Numbered from the stretch's first letter, positions 1 to 6,507 are shown. The stretch: DNA of 6,507 nt from Candidatus Poseidoniaceae archaeon (GCA_013330925.1 DUHJ01000122.1:1-6507); one strand, 5' to 3'. The notes: generated from the sequence alone by a model not told the origin. A program made the numbers and translations.

Positions 1-981
1 GGACACGTCATGTCGCGCCCGGGCGGCATGGGTTTGCCGTGGTGGACGGACGGCACCGCGGCCGGGACGATCCCCTTGGATCTGCATCCTGATTTTTCCG
101 GTGGCGATCAACTCCGGTTGTGGTCCAACGGAGCACAGCGCATGGGCATGGACCTCCTCGTCGTGGGTGCCAATGGCTTGTGGTTGGACGCCGAAGACGG
201 GTCAGGCGACGTGGAGCCGGCGCTCATCCGCCCCGACGGGACGGTGCAAGCCTTCGACGTGTGGCCATCGGGGTCCTCGCATCCCAGCGACGGCGTCGCT
301 TTGGACGCGGGCATAGCCGTGGTCGGAGCGACCCCCGCGGGCCGCCAAGTGATTCACCTCGACCCGACCCAGCCGGCCCGTCAGGTCACGCAGCTGGTGC
401 GCAGCGGGAGCGGCCAACCACCCGCTTTTGTCGGGACGACCTTCGGGTTGGTGGCCTTGGGAGAACACGTGGTGTTCGATGCCGTCCTCGACGGCGCAGA
501 TGCGTCGCTGTGGCGATGGAACACCAGTTCCGACGACGTCGAGCGACTCTCGACGACGATGATGAACCCAGGCGACGACATGGCTCCAGTCGAGCAGCAC
601 GGTCGCCTCTGGTTCTCGTGCGTGACGATGGCGAATGGATCGGAACCGTGCAGCACCGACGGCACGGTCAACGGCACGCACATGCACGAGATGACCGCGG
701 GATGGACCGGTTCCTTGCCGCGTGCCGCGGTGCCCTTCCTTGACGGCGTCGCGTTGCTTGCGGACGACGGTTCGGGCACGGCCCTTCACCGTCTGAACCT
801 GAACGGCACATCCTTGCTCCATGACCCGTACCCTTCGGGGGACGCGGACGCAGGTCGTTACGGACGGTTGCTGGTCGATGAGCATCGGCTGGCCTTTGTG
901 GCGCATGACGGATCGTCTGGACACGAAGTGCACGCTTGGTGCCACGGCGAGTGGACCGATGCGTGGATCATCTGGCCTTAA
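1..981 (+). CDS. ELWxxDGT-repeat secreted/surface protein, 3' part (5' end outside window)
   Basis: The frame is open from base 1 and ends at TAA 979-981, giving 326 visible residues. The first ATG (10-12) has no upstream stop in view, so it is probably internal. Counting from that Met, GLPWWTDGTAAGT (8-20) and NGSEPCSTDGTVNGT (209-223) match the core of the ELWxxDGT repeat, found in large exported bacterial and archaeal proteins. Weaker copies lie near 54-110, 160-185, 254-275 and 299-310, with alternating hydrophobic strands that suggest a beta-propeller-like fold (inference). Four N-X-S/T sequons (N171, N209, N221, N265) and three cysteines (204, 214, 311) suit an extracellular protein. 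There is no C-terminal membrane helix or sorting motif, so any signal peptide or anchor lies upstream, off the window. Ligand and role are unknown. The gene converges on nadE. The family call is fairly firm; the function is not. Confidence 0.82.
   Translation, partial: GHVMSRPGGMGLPWWTDGTAAGTIPLDLHPDFSGGDQLRLWSNGAQRMGMDLLVVGANGLWLDAEDGSGDVEPALIRPDGTVQAFDVWPSGSSHPSDGVALDAGIAVVGATPAGRQVIHLDPTQPARQVTQLVRSGSGQPPAFVGTTFGLVALGEHVVFDAVLDGADASLWRWNTSSDDVERLSTTMMNPGDDMAPVEQHGRLWFSCVTMANGSEPCSTDGTVNGTHMHEMTAGWTGSLPRAAVPFLDGVALLADDGSGTALHRLNLNGTSLLHDPYPSGDADAGRYGRLLVDEHRLAFVAHDGSSGHEVHAWCHGEWTDAWIIWP
978..981. other. Overlapping stop codons of two convergent genes (TTAA)
   Basis: The palindrome TTAA holds both stops: TAA on + at 979-981 ends the ELWxxDGT-repeat gene, and TAA on - (bases 980-978) ends nadE. 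The genes share these four bases, so there is no intergenic space for a terminator for either one. Transcripts must end inside the opposing coding sequence or run into it. Confidence 0.95.
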
Positions 982-2711
982 TCCCGCCAATCATGACGTC
1001 CGGCCAGAGGCATGCGCCAGCCCTGCCCAAAGGCACGCACGCTAACGCGTGGTGCCGGAGGCATTTGCCATCGCTTGTGTTCGTTGCGCCCCATGCGAGC
1101 GAGCACGTCGGCCACCACGGTTGCGTCCTCGCCTCGAGCGACGATGGCGTCGTGGTCCAAACCCTCCTCGATGTGGGCACGGAGGATGCGGTCCAGCACG
1201 GGATAGGGGGGTAGGGTGTCCTCGTCCACCTGGTCGGGCGCCAATTCCGCCGAGGGTGGCTTCGTCATGGTGGACGCGTTCACCGGAGCGGGCCGCCCTT
1301 GGGCTTCCGCCCTCGCGTTGAACACCTCGGCAAGGGCATAGACGTCCATCTTCCACAGGTCGCCCAAGGGCGCGTACCCGCCGGCCATGTCACCGTAGAG
1401 GGTGCAGTAGCCTTGAGCAAGTTCAGATTTGTTCCCGGTGGCGATGGCCATGGCGCCCTCAGCGTTGGCATGACCCATCACCAAAAGCGCACGAAGGCGG
1501 GCTTGCAGGTTCTCACCGGCCACGGCGTGTCCCGTCCTCAACACCTCGTCAAGAAGGCCTTCGGCGGGAGCGTGGAGGGCGTCCAGATGCAATTCAGAGA
1601 AACGCATGCCGAGGGACGTTGCCGTCCACCGTGCGTCGTCCCTGCTGTGCTGCGAAGAATGCCTGGACGGAAGGGCAAGCCCGTGAACCGCAGACGGCCC
1701 CAAGGCCTCCGCCGCCACACAAGCCGCAACCGCAGAATCGATGCCACCTGACAGGCCCAGAACGATGCGCTGGAGACCTGATTTACGGCAATAGTCCGCC
1801 AATCCAGTGACGACTGCATCGGCGAGGTCTTCCGCCCCATTCTGCGATCGAGGCGATTCCCCGGGACCGAGCATGCGCACTTCGTTCGAGCCGAGGTGCA
1901 AAGCATCGGCCGCGGCCGAAGGCGTCCAAACGCACGCGGCAGGGTCATTGAGGTCCACGGTGAGGACACCTTCGGACCACGCCGGAGCGAGCACGACCGT
2001 CCCGTCGGGCCATGCCGCAACGGAGGAGCCGTCGAAGACCAGGTCGTCGTTTCCACCCACTTGGTTTGCGAGAAGGAAAGGCATGCCAAGCCGCTCGGCC
2101 GCGGTCCGAGCGACCGTCACACGGTCATGCACCTTCGACTGATGGAAGGGGGAGGCTGAGAGGTTGACCGTGGCCGAAAGCGTGGCGTCTTGGCGCACAA
2201 AGGTGGCCAATTGAGCCACGGGGTCCACGCCGTAGTCCATCGGCGTCAAACCTGCGGCCTGCCACGCGTCTTCGCACACCGTGATGCCAAGGTCAAGGCC
2301 GCCTGCGCCACGCACCAAGCCGGGGCGTGAACCCGGACGGAAGTAACGCGCCTCGTCGAAGACGTCGTAGGTCGGAAGCAGTTGCTTCAGGGCCACCACT
2401 TTGCCACGGAGTCCTTCACCGACCCCGAGCACGCCGTTTGCCGGTGCGATGTCATCGTCTTGACCGGGGACTGGAGTACCGATCAACGTTGGAATGGCCG
2501 GGTCAAATGAACGCGCTTTTTCGAAGGCCGCTCGAACAAACTCGGGCGACATCAACAGGTCGCGGGGCGGATAACCGGTGATGCCCAATTCGGTGGACAC
2601 CGCAACGCTGGCTCCGGCTTCCGCCGCTTGGTGCACCAAAGCCAGCAAACGTGCTGCGTTGCCCGCAAGGTCCCCGACCGTCGGGTCGGCCTGAAGCAAG
2701 GCGATGCGCAT
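978..2711 (-). CDS. nadE: Glutamine-dependent NAD+ synthetase
   Basis: This cytoplasmic enzyme makes NAD+ from deamido-NAD+ (nicotinate adenine dinucleotide), ATP and glutamine, the last step of NAD synthesis. It has 577 residues, a normal length for the two-domain form. Residues 1-275 form a nitrilase-like glutaminase with the triad E41 (STELGITGYPPRDLL), K109 (KQLLPTYDVFDEARYF) and C146 (GITVCEDAW). Residues 295-577 form the synthetase: the PP-loop SGGIDSA at 321-327, ENLQARLRA 400-408, TGNKSE 425-430, YGDMAGGYAPLGDLWK 439-454, TKPPSAEL 483-490, and RNEHKRWQ 542-549 near the end. All key residues are present, so ammonia should be channelled between the domains. The ATG at 2709-2711 is the start: an in-frame TGA lies six codons upstream (2730-2732) with no other ATG, GTG or TTG between. 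The stop overlaps that of the convergent gene. It sits 49 bases after the large surface protein gene; co-transcription is possible but unproven. Confidence 0.97.
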   Translation of the reverse strand: MRIALLQADPTVGDLAGNAARLLALVHQAAEAGASVAVSTELGITGYPPRDLLMSPEFVRAAFEKARSFDPAIPTLIGTPVPGQDDDIAPANGVLGVGEGLRGKVVALKQLLPTYDVFDEARYFRPGSRPGLVRGAGGLDLGITVCEDAWQAAGLTPMDYGVDPVAQLATFVRQDATLSATVNLSASPFHQSKVHDRVTVARTAAERLGMPFLLANQVGGNDDLVFDGSSVAAWPDGTVVLAPAWSEGVLTVDLNDPAACVWTPSAAADALHLGSNEVRMLGPGESPRSQNGAEDLADAVVTGLADYCRKSGLQRIVLGLSGGIDSAVAACVAAEALGPSAVHGLALPSRHSSQHSRDDARWTATSLGMRFSELHLDALHAPAEGLLDEVLRTGHAVAGENLQARLRALLVMGHANAEGAMAIATGNKSELAQGYCTLYGDMAGGYAPLGDLWKMDVYALAEVFNARAEAQGRPAPVNASTMTKPPSAELAPDQVDEDTLPPYPVLDRILRAHIEEGLDHDAIVARGEDATVVADVLARMGRNEHKRWQMPPAPRVSVRAFGQGWRMPLAGRHDWRD

Positions 2712-2720
2712 GAGGCTCAG

Positions 2721-2724
2721 TCCT
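2721..2724 (-). promoter_or_regulatory. Possible weak ribosome binding site for nadE
   Basis: AGGA on the - strand sits nine bases before the nadE ATG, within the usual Shine-Dalgarno distance. Only four bases match, so this is weak. The start codon rests mainly on the upstream in-frame stop and the conserved N-terminus. Confidence 0.25.
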
Positions 2725-2736
2725 GTCTTTCATGCC

Positions 2737-2757
2737 CGCCTCATAGGGGTTGAGGCG
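2737..2757 (-). repeat. Inverted repeat: 7-bp stem, 7-base loop, after the surface protein stop
   Basis: CGCCTCA (2737-2743) and TGAGGCG (2751-2757) are perfect reverse complements separated by TAGGGGT. On the - strand the hairpin begins three bases after the stop codon of the large gene and ends 25 bases before the nadE start. No run of T follows it on either strand, so it is not a textbook intrinsic terminator. It could protect or process the mRNA 3' end, or be chance in GC-rich DNA. Confidence 0.35.
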
Positions 2758-2760
2758 CCA

Positions 2761-5700
2761 TCAGCCGTGCTTTCGGTCCACGCCGTCTGCGCCGCGGTAC
2801 CACCAGGATCCGTCGTTCGGATCGTGGTACCACCACACGCCGTCAGCGCCCTGAGTCCAACCGTCGGATGCGCCCTGGGCCGCTTCGGTGGTCGTGGATG
2901 ACGTTGCCGCGGCTGCCGCAACAGGAGCAGCGCTGTCCGCGCTTCCGCTGGCGTCCTCCTCGTCGTCGAATTCGTCGTCGTGCTCGTCCTCGTAGTCCTC
3001 GGCGTCAAAGCCGTCGTCCCAGTCGTATTCGTCGCGCGACCCTTGCCGCGACGTCGCCCGGGAAATCAACAGCAGGAACAGGGTCACGACCAGCACGCCG
3101 ACGAGGGCGACGGCACTCCCAAGCATCGGGTCGACGGTGCCGAAGATGCGTTCGGACAACTCTGCTTGTTCTTCCACACGCACGTCCACCACAGGACCGC
3201 TGGCGATGTCACCGTTCGGCAGCACCACTTCGATCCATTGGGCTCCGGAAACTTCTGGCTTCCAATCCACGGCCACCGTGCCCACGGCGCCTTGGGCAAC
3301 GGCGAGGGGTTGCGAGCGAAGCAACGTGCGGGATCCGTCGAGTTGCACGATTTCAAATCGGACTTCGACCTCGCCGTCGAGGCTACCGACGTTCTCGACG
3401 GCCGCTTCGACGACCGTTTGGTCACCGGTGGTGAGCCCAAGGCTGCCGTAGGTGACGGCGGTGGGGGCGATGTCGAATTCGGGCCGGTACCACTCCATGG
3501 CCCACGCGCCATCGGCGCCGGATTGTCCTCGTGCGCTCAGCAAGTGGACGGCTTCGTTGCCCGCAAAGTCGCGTGCTTCGAGCGCCACGGCCACCGTCAG
3601 GCGTTCCTCGAGCATGCTCGCGTCTAGGCCCGAGAGGTCCATGGTCCCCTGAACCTCCAACCGGAGGCCGACGTTGGTGGTGGACAGAAGTTGCAACGGC
3701 GCACGACCGTCGCGGAGTTGATCGCCGGTGGCGTCATCGATCACCCACCACGTCAGTTCGAGGGTGGTGTAGTCCAATCCACCTTCTTCCTCCACAAGGA
3801 GGGTGACCTCGTAGGTGGTGGGCTCAAGCGCCCTGCCCGGCAGCGGCGAGACGACCTCAACCACGGCTGGGCCAAGGCCGTCTACGACCATCCAGCGGAC
3901 GGCCGAGGCCTCGTCTGTGACGTCACGCCCACCTTCTGGAAGGCACGCCACACCCCACGTCAACGGAAGGGTGCCACCATAGCCAGGTGCATACATTTCT
4001 GCGGTCCAGATGCCGTTCTTGGCGAGCACTTTGGTCGAACGACCGGCAAGGGAGACCTCGACTTCGCAATCAAACTCAGGCGCTTCTTCGCTGGCTGCAA
4101 ACTGCAGTGCCCCTGAGACCTCAAAACGGCTCCCAGGGGTCAACCTCGCCCCGTCCTCGAGCATGGTGCCTTGCGACAACAACAGCTCGACGTCCTCGGA
4201 GGGCATTTCGAGTTCGGCCGAGAACGTCCATGCCGCATCATCGAATCCGGCTCGTGCCTCGTTCCCGCCACGGTCAACGATGACCATGCCCGGAACCCGC
4301 GTCAAGTCACCGAGATCGGGCGTGTACCAAGCCAATACGAAACTGAGTTCCAGGGTCATGTCCTTCTCGAAGGGATGCGCGTCCAACACCGGACCACGCA
4401 TGCGGCACGTGTCCACGATGACGAGGTCGGTCAGTGACGTGCAATTCCCGGTGTCCACGTCGTAGGACACCGCCATCGGTGAGGCAGGCCGGTCGAAGGC
4501 CAGATGGAATTCGACCGAAGCCAAATCGCTGAGCCCGTTCTGTTCCTGGAGGTCAATGCTGGCGCTGTAGAGGGTACCCGGGTGAAGCACCGTACGGGCC
4601 TCGTCGTCGAAACGGAACGCATCGTCGGGGATCAAAGGCGAGGCATCGGCGCCAATCTCGTACATGAACAGGTGATTGTAACGCTCCGAGGTGCCTCCGT
4701 CCTCGAGCACGTGGCCCGCTTCGTCGCTGCCGGTGAGGTAGACGGCCACGCGCTCGCCGTCCAAGCCTGAACGGTCGTCGAGAAGAAGCGTGTAGGTGCC
4801 CGTGGACGCCGTGAGGTCGCTGGGCGGGAACAGGGCGAGAGGCGTGTGCTCGCCCTCATCAGGCCAGCGGTCACCGTTGGCGTCGTCCCGCCATTCGAAC
4901 CACACCATGGCGTCGAGGTCGTCCGGCAAAAGGACGTGATCCATGATGTCGATCTCGATGCGCTGGGTGCCCGACGGCATGCGGTGATCGAAGGCTTCGA
5001 TGTCCGCACCAAGGACGCGCGGTGCCATCGGATCGATGGTGAAGGTCCGGTTGATGACCGAGATGGGTCCGGTGCCAAGGCTTGAGGTTGAGACGATGCG
5101 AACCTCCCACGTGACGGAACCGAAGGTGTACGGGGCCACCGTTGGGATGACCAAGGTGGTGTTTTCAGGAGCGTCCTCCACGGCCACCAAGTCCTCTCCG
5201 AGCCAGACCTGAACTTCGGCGTCTCCCGGGAGGAATGGCTCCTCGTTGGTCACGGCTTGCTCCCAACCGAAGTCAACGGTGACGTTGACCGGAGTGCCTG
5301 CGATGAGGTAGGTGACCTCTGGAGGGATGGCCCCTCGTTCGTCCGTGAATTCGATGCCGTCCAACACGAGGTCATCGTCAAGTCCTGCGAAACCGTCGGT
5401 CCAGCGGTACGTAGCGGGCATGGAATAGACGCCGTTTCCGTCGACCATCCTCAGGCCAAGGTCCAGTTCAGGCGCATCGTCCCACAGCGAGGTCAACCTG
5501 AACGTGACCTGAACTTCTGTGGAGGTGCTGAAGCCACCCATCCCAAGGCCAGGCTGAACCGTCACAGCAGACTCTGGGTGGAGCTCGACAAGGCCGGCAT
5601 CCATCGAGAGGGTCACGGGTTGACTTCCTCCAAGGGGGATGAACCAGGCGTCCTCTTGCGTCGCCGAAGCCACATCGAGGCGCAGCGCAACGGCGCTGGC

Positions 5701-6507
5701 CTCGTGGAGGAAGGTGGCGTTGAATTTGCGCCATGCGGAAGAAGGGACGACTGGAGATGCATCCCCAGCCACCATGCTCGAATCGTGAACGGCGATGGTT
5801 GGCGTGGTGATCGCGTCCTGCAACGTGATTCGGATACGCCCGTCGTTGGCCGCAAGGAAGTCCAAATCCAGGGTGCCGTCGCCTGTACGTGCAGCGTTGG
5901 CCGCGAGGATCATCGCGTCGCTCCCGCTGGTGGAGAGGGTCACGGAGGCGGTGGTGGGGGCAGACAAAGCCCCGAAGGTCACGTTCCCAGAAGCCGTGAC
6001 TTCGAATTCGATTTCGCGGTAGGCAATGCCTTGCTCGGGCAAGGAACCGCCGCCGGTCAAGGCTTGACGAAGGGTCTCCACTTGGTTTGGATCCAACTCA
6101 ATCCGGTGGGCAGGTGCTGGGGTCATCGACTCGGAAAGGACGGCGACGCCATTGACGAGGACGGTCCACCCACTGACGTTCCCGTTGGCGGAGCGGACGG
6201 TCACGCCGAAGTCCAGAAGGTCGTTCGGCACCCACATCTCGGCACTGGCTCGGCCCGAGGGATTCACCGTGGTGGACGTGGTGGTGCTTCCATCAAGGAA
6301 ACGGTCTTGCCAACCCCAAGCACCGATGCCCTGGATGGTGGTGGCAGGACCCCATTCGTCCCGTCCATCGAGGCCGAAATCGAGCCGAGGTGATGCCGCA
6401 CGTTCACCACCTAACGCGTCCGCTCTGACCCAAGCGACCCACCACGACCGTGGGACGTTGACCCATGTGCCGTTGGTGGTGGAGTTGCCCGTGCTGTTTC
6501 CAGTACC
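2761..6507 (-). CDS. Giant type I membrane surface protein, C-terminal 1248 residues (5' end outside window)
   Basis: The frame is open to the right edge and stops at TGA 2761-2763. Residues are numbered from codon 6505-6507. Residues 1-14 are an Asn/Ser/Thr linker with three sequons. A module with LDLGFDGRDEW (42-52) follows, then beta-rich domains. Three Ig-like units span about 492-610, 620-750 and 860-985, each closing with D-x-(A/G)-G (DEAGH 595, DRGGN 745, DFAGN 980). An EF-hand-type loop lies at 542-553. CARDB-like 1010-1112 precedes a helix (1129-1148, LGSAVALVGVLVVTLFLLLI), then SRATSRQGSR, which puts the C-terminus inside. The tail has an acidic stretch (1159-1185), an Ala/Thr linker and a duplicated WWY motif (1215-1248). 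All ten sequons and all four cysteines lie outside the membrane. No enzymatic motif is seen; a cell-envelope or adhesion role is inferred. The style resembles Marine Group II archaeal surface proteins. The GTG at 6265-6267 is an internal Val codon. Confidence 0.88.
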   Translation of the reverse strand, partial: GTGNSTGNSTTNGTWVNVPRSWWVAWVRADALGGERAASPRLDFGLDGRDEWGPATTIQGIGAWGWQDRFLDGSTTTSTTVNPSGRASAEMWVPNDLLDFGVTVRSANGNVSGWTVLVNGVAVLSESMTPAPAHRIELDPNQVETLRQALTGGGSLPEQGIAYREIEFEVTASGNVTFGALSAPTTASVTLSTSGSDAMILAANAARTGDGTLDLDFLAANDGRIRITLQDAITTPTIAVHDSSMVAGDASPVVPSSAWRKFNATFLHEASAVALRLDVASATQEDAWFIPLGGSQPVTLSMDAGLVELHPESAVTVQPGLGMGGFSTSTEVQVTFRLTSLWDDAPELDLGLRMVDGNGVYSMPATYRWTDGFAGLDDDLVLDGIEFTDERGAIPPEVTYLIAGTPVNVTVDFGWEQAVTNEEPFLPGDAEVQVWLGEDLVAVEDAPENTTLVIPTVAPYTFGSVTWEVRIVSTSSLGTGPISVINRTFTIDPMAPRVLGADIEAFDHRMPSGTQRIEIDIMDHVLLPDDLDAMVWFEWRDDANGDRWPDEGEHTPLALFPPSDLTASTGTYTLLLDDRSGLDGERVAVYLTGSDEAGHVLEDGGTSERYNHLFMYEIGADASPLIPDDAFRFDDEARTVLHPGTLYSASIDLQEQNGLSDLASVEFHLAFDRPASPMAVSYDVDTGNCTSLTDLVIVDTCRMRGPVLDAHPFEKDMTLELSFVLAWYTPDLGDLTRVPGMVIVDRGGNEARAGFDDAAWTFSAELEMPSEDVELLLSQGTMLEDGARLTPGSRFEVSGALQFAASEEAPEFDCEVEVSLAGRSTKVLAKNGIWTAEMYAPGYGGTLPLTWGVACLPEGGRDVTDEASAVRWMVVDGLGPAVVEVVSPLPGRALEPTTYEVTLLVEEEGGLDYTTLELTWWVIDDATGDQLRDGRAPLQLLSTTNVGLRLEVQGTMDLSGLDASMLEERLTVAVALEARDFAGNEAVHLLSARGQSGADGAWAMEWYRPEFDIAPTAVTYGSLGLTTGDQTVVEAAVENVGSLDGEVEVRFEIVQLDGSRTLLRSQPLAVAQGAVGTVAVDWKPEVSGAQWIEVVLPNGDIASGPVVDVRVEEQAELSERIFGTVDPMLGSAVALVGVLVVTLFLLLISRATSRQGSRDEYDWDDGFDAEDYEDEHDDEFDDEEDASGSADSAAPVAAAAATSSTTTEAAQGASDGWTQGADGVWWYHDPNDGSWWYRGADGVDRKHG
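2785..2844 (-). repeat. Tandem 10-codon duplication encoding the WWY tail motif
   Basis: Two adjacent 30-base units encode DGVWWYHDPN (2815-2844) and DGSWWYRGAD (2785-2814). The units match at 20 of 30 bases, including an unbroken 10-base core GGTACCACCA (+ strand, at 2796-2805 and 2826-2835). The matching core falls on the conserved Trp-Trp-Tyr codons. This looks like an old in-frame tandem duplication kept for its aromatic residues. It forms the last part of the predicted cytoplasmic tail. Confidence 0.7.
2953..3033 (-). other. Acidic, aromatic-dotted low-complexity tract in the cytoplasmic tail
   Basis: Twenty-seven codons encode a stretch in which 19 residues are Asp or Glu and five are Tyr, Trp or Phe, starting DEYDWDDGFDAEDYEDE. 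On + the DNA is rich in repeated GTC and CTC triplets. It begins about ten residues after the membrane helix. Such triplet-rich tracts may vary in length between strains (inference). Confidence 0.75.
4849..4884 (-). other. EF-hand/dockerin-like calcium-binding loop within the surface protein
   Basis: The twelve residues DANGDRWPDEGE place acidic or amide ligands at loop positions 1 (D), 3 (N), 5 (D), 9 (D) and 12 (E), with position 7 (W) free for a backbone contact. This is the standard spacing of EF-hand-type calcium loops. It lies in the extracellular part, inside the first of the three Ig-like units. Flanking helices are not evident, so it is probably a loop embedded in a beta domain, similar in kind to other isolated DxNxD loops. 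Confidence 0.5.

Larger units (their letters stand above)
2712..2760 (-). other. 49-base gap between the surface protein gene and nadE
   Basis: This is the only intergenic space in the window. On the - strand it follows the TGA of the surface protein gene and leads to the nadE ATG. It holds a short hairpin (2737-2757) and a weak AGGA element (2721-2724). I see no AT-rich TATA-like box, no bacterial -35/-10 pair and no T-run. This fits read-through from the upstream gene better than an independent nadE promoter here, but it does not exclude a promoter inside the upstream coding sequence. Confidence 0.6.

Noticed and set aside
10..12. ATG at 10 as the true start of gene 1
   Set aside because: The frame is already open at base 1, and the DGTAAGT repeat core begins only 13 residues later with no signal peptide. 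The gene almost certainly starts upstream.
120..743. A 207-codon open frame on + within gene 1
   Set aside because: It is extremely Arg-rich and low in complexity, as expected of a shifted frame in GC-rich coding DNA, and it overlaps the supported frame throughout.
202..990. A 262-codon open frame on -, opposite the ELWxxDGT-repeat gene
   Set aside because: Its translation is Arg/His/Val-rich with no recognisable motif, and the opposing + frame has clear ELWxxDGT-type repeats. It would also overlap nadE's 3' end.
2503..2733. An open frame on - starting upstream of nadE (ATG at 2731-2733)
   Set aside because: It is in a different frame from nadE, overlaps the conserved N-terminus of the enzyme, and has no motif of its own.
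2737..2757. The hairpin as an intrinsic transcription terminator
   Set aside because: No T-run follows the stem on either strand, so I list it only as an inverted repeat.
2953..3033. The triplet-rich tract as a CRISPR-like or other non-coding repeat array
   Set aside because: There are no regular repeat-spacer units. The triplets are Asp and Glu codons in the supported frame.
2868..3627. Open frames on + opposite the surface protein's C-terminal part
   Set aside because: Their translations are Arg/Pro- or His/Gly-rich and without motifs, whereas the - frame here gives a clear CARDB-like domain, membrane helix and tail.
5257..6393. A 378-codon open frame on +
   Set aside because: It lies wholly antisense to the surface protein frame, its translation is rich in Gly, Arg and His without family motifs, and stop-poor shadow frames are expected in GC-rich DNA.
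1..6507. tRNA, rRNA, riboswitch, insertion sequence or phage signals
   Set aside because: No cloverleaf-like segment, conserved rRNA stretch, transposase motif or terminal inverted repeat was seen, and coding sequence fills nearly all the window.

Overview
The window is 6.5 kb of GC-rich, almost fully coding DNA with three protein genes: two are cut by the window edges and one is complete. Long stop-free frames appear on both strands because of the base composition. Only three carry family motifs or a sensible protein architecture, and they tile the window with a single 49-base gap. I see no RNA gene, CRISPR array, transposon or attachment site.

Layout. (1) At 1-981 on + is the 3' part of a gene for a secreted or surface protein of the ELWxxDGT-repeat type. 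Its frame is open to the left edge. (2) At 978-2711 on - is a complete glutamine-dependent NAD+ synthetase (nadE), with an N-terminal glutaminase domain and a C-terminal ATP-dependent synthetase domain. It converges on gene 1, and the two stop codons overlap inside the four bases TTAA. (3) At 2761-6507 on - lies the 3' part of a very large surface protein gene. At least 1248 residues are visible, and the frame is open to the right edge. It has a predicted exported multi-domain beta-rich region with N-glycosylation sequons and an EF-hand-like calcium loop, a CARDB-like domain next to the membrane, one transmembrane helix, and a short cytoplasmic tail with an acidic tract and a duplicated WWY motif.

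Organism. The big protein has a type I membrane topology, Ser/Thr/Asn-rich linkers with N-X-S/T sequons, modules of the LDLGFDG..EW type, and an acidic tail ending in tryptophan-rich motifs. These resemble, from memory, giant surface proteins of marine planktonic Euryarchaeota (Marine Group II, Poseidoniales, or relatives). This is an inference from protein style. No marker gene for taxonomy is present, and a bacterium is not excluded.

How the genes relate. nadE completes NAD+ biosynthesis in the cytoplasm and shows no functional link to its neighbours. The other two proteins are probably displayed or exported. nadE lies 49 bases downstream of the large gene on the same strand and may be read from the same transcript. 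No promoter is recognisable in that gap, only a short hairpin without a T-run. The least ordinary part of the window is the cytoplasmic tail of the large surface protein.
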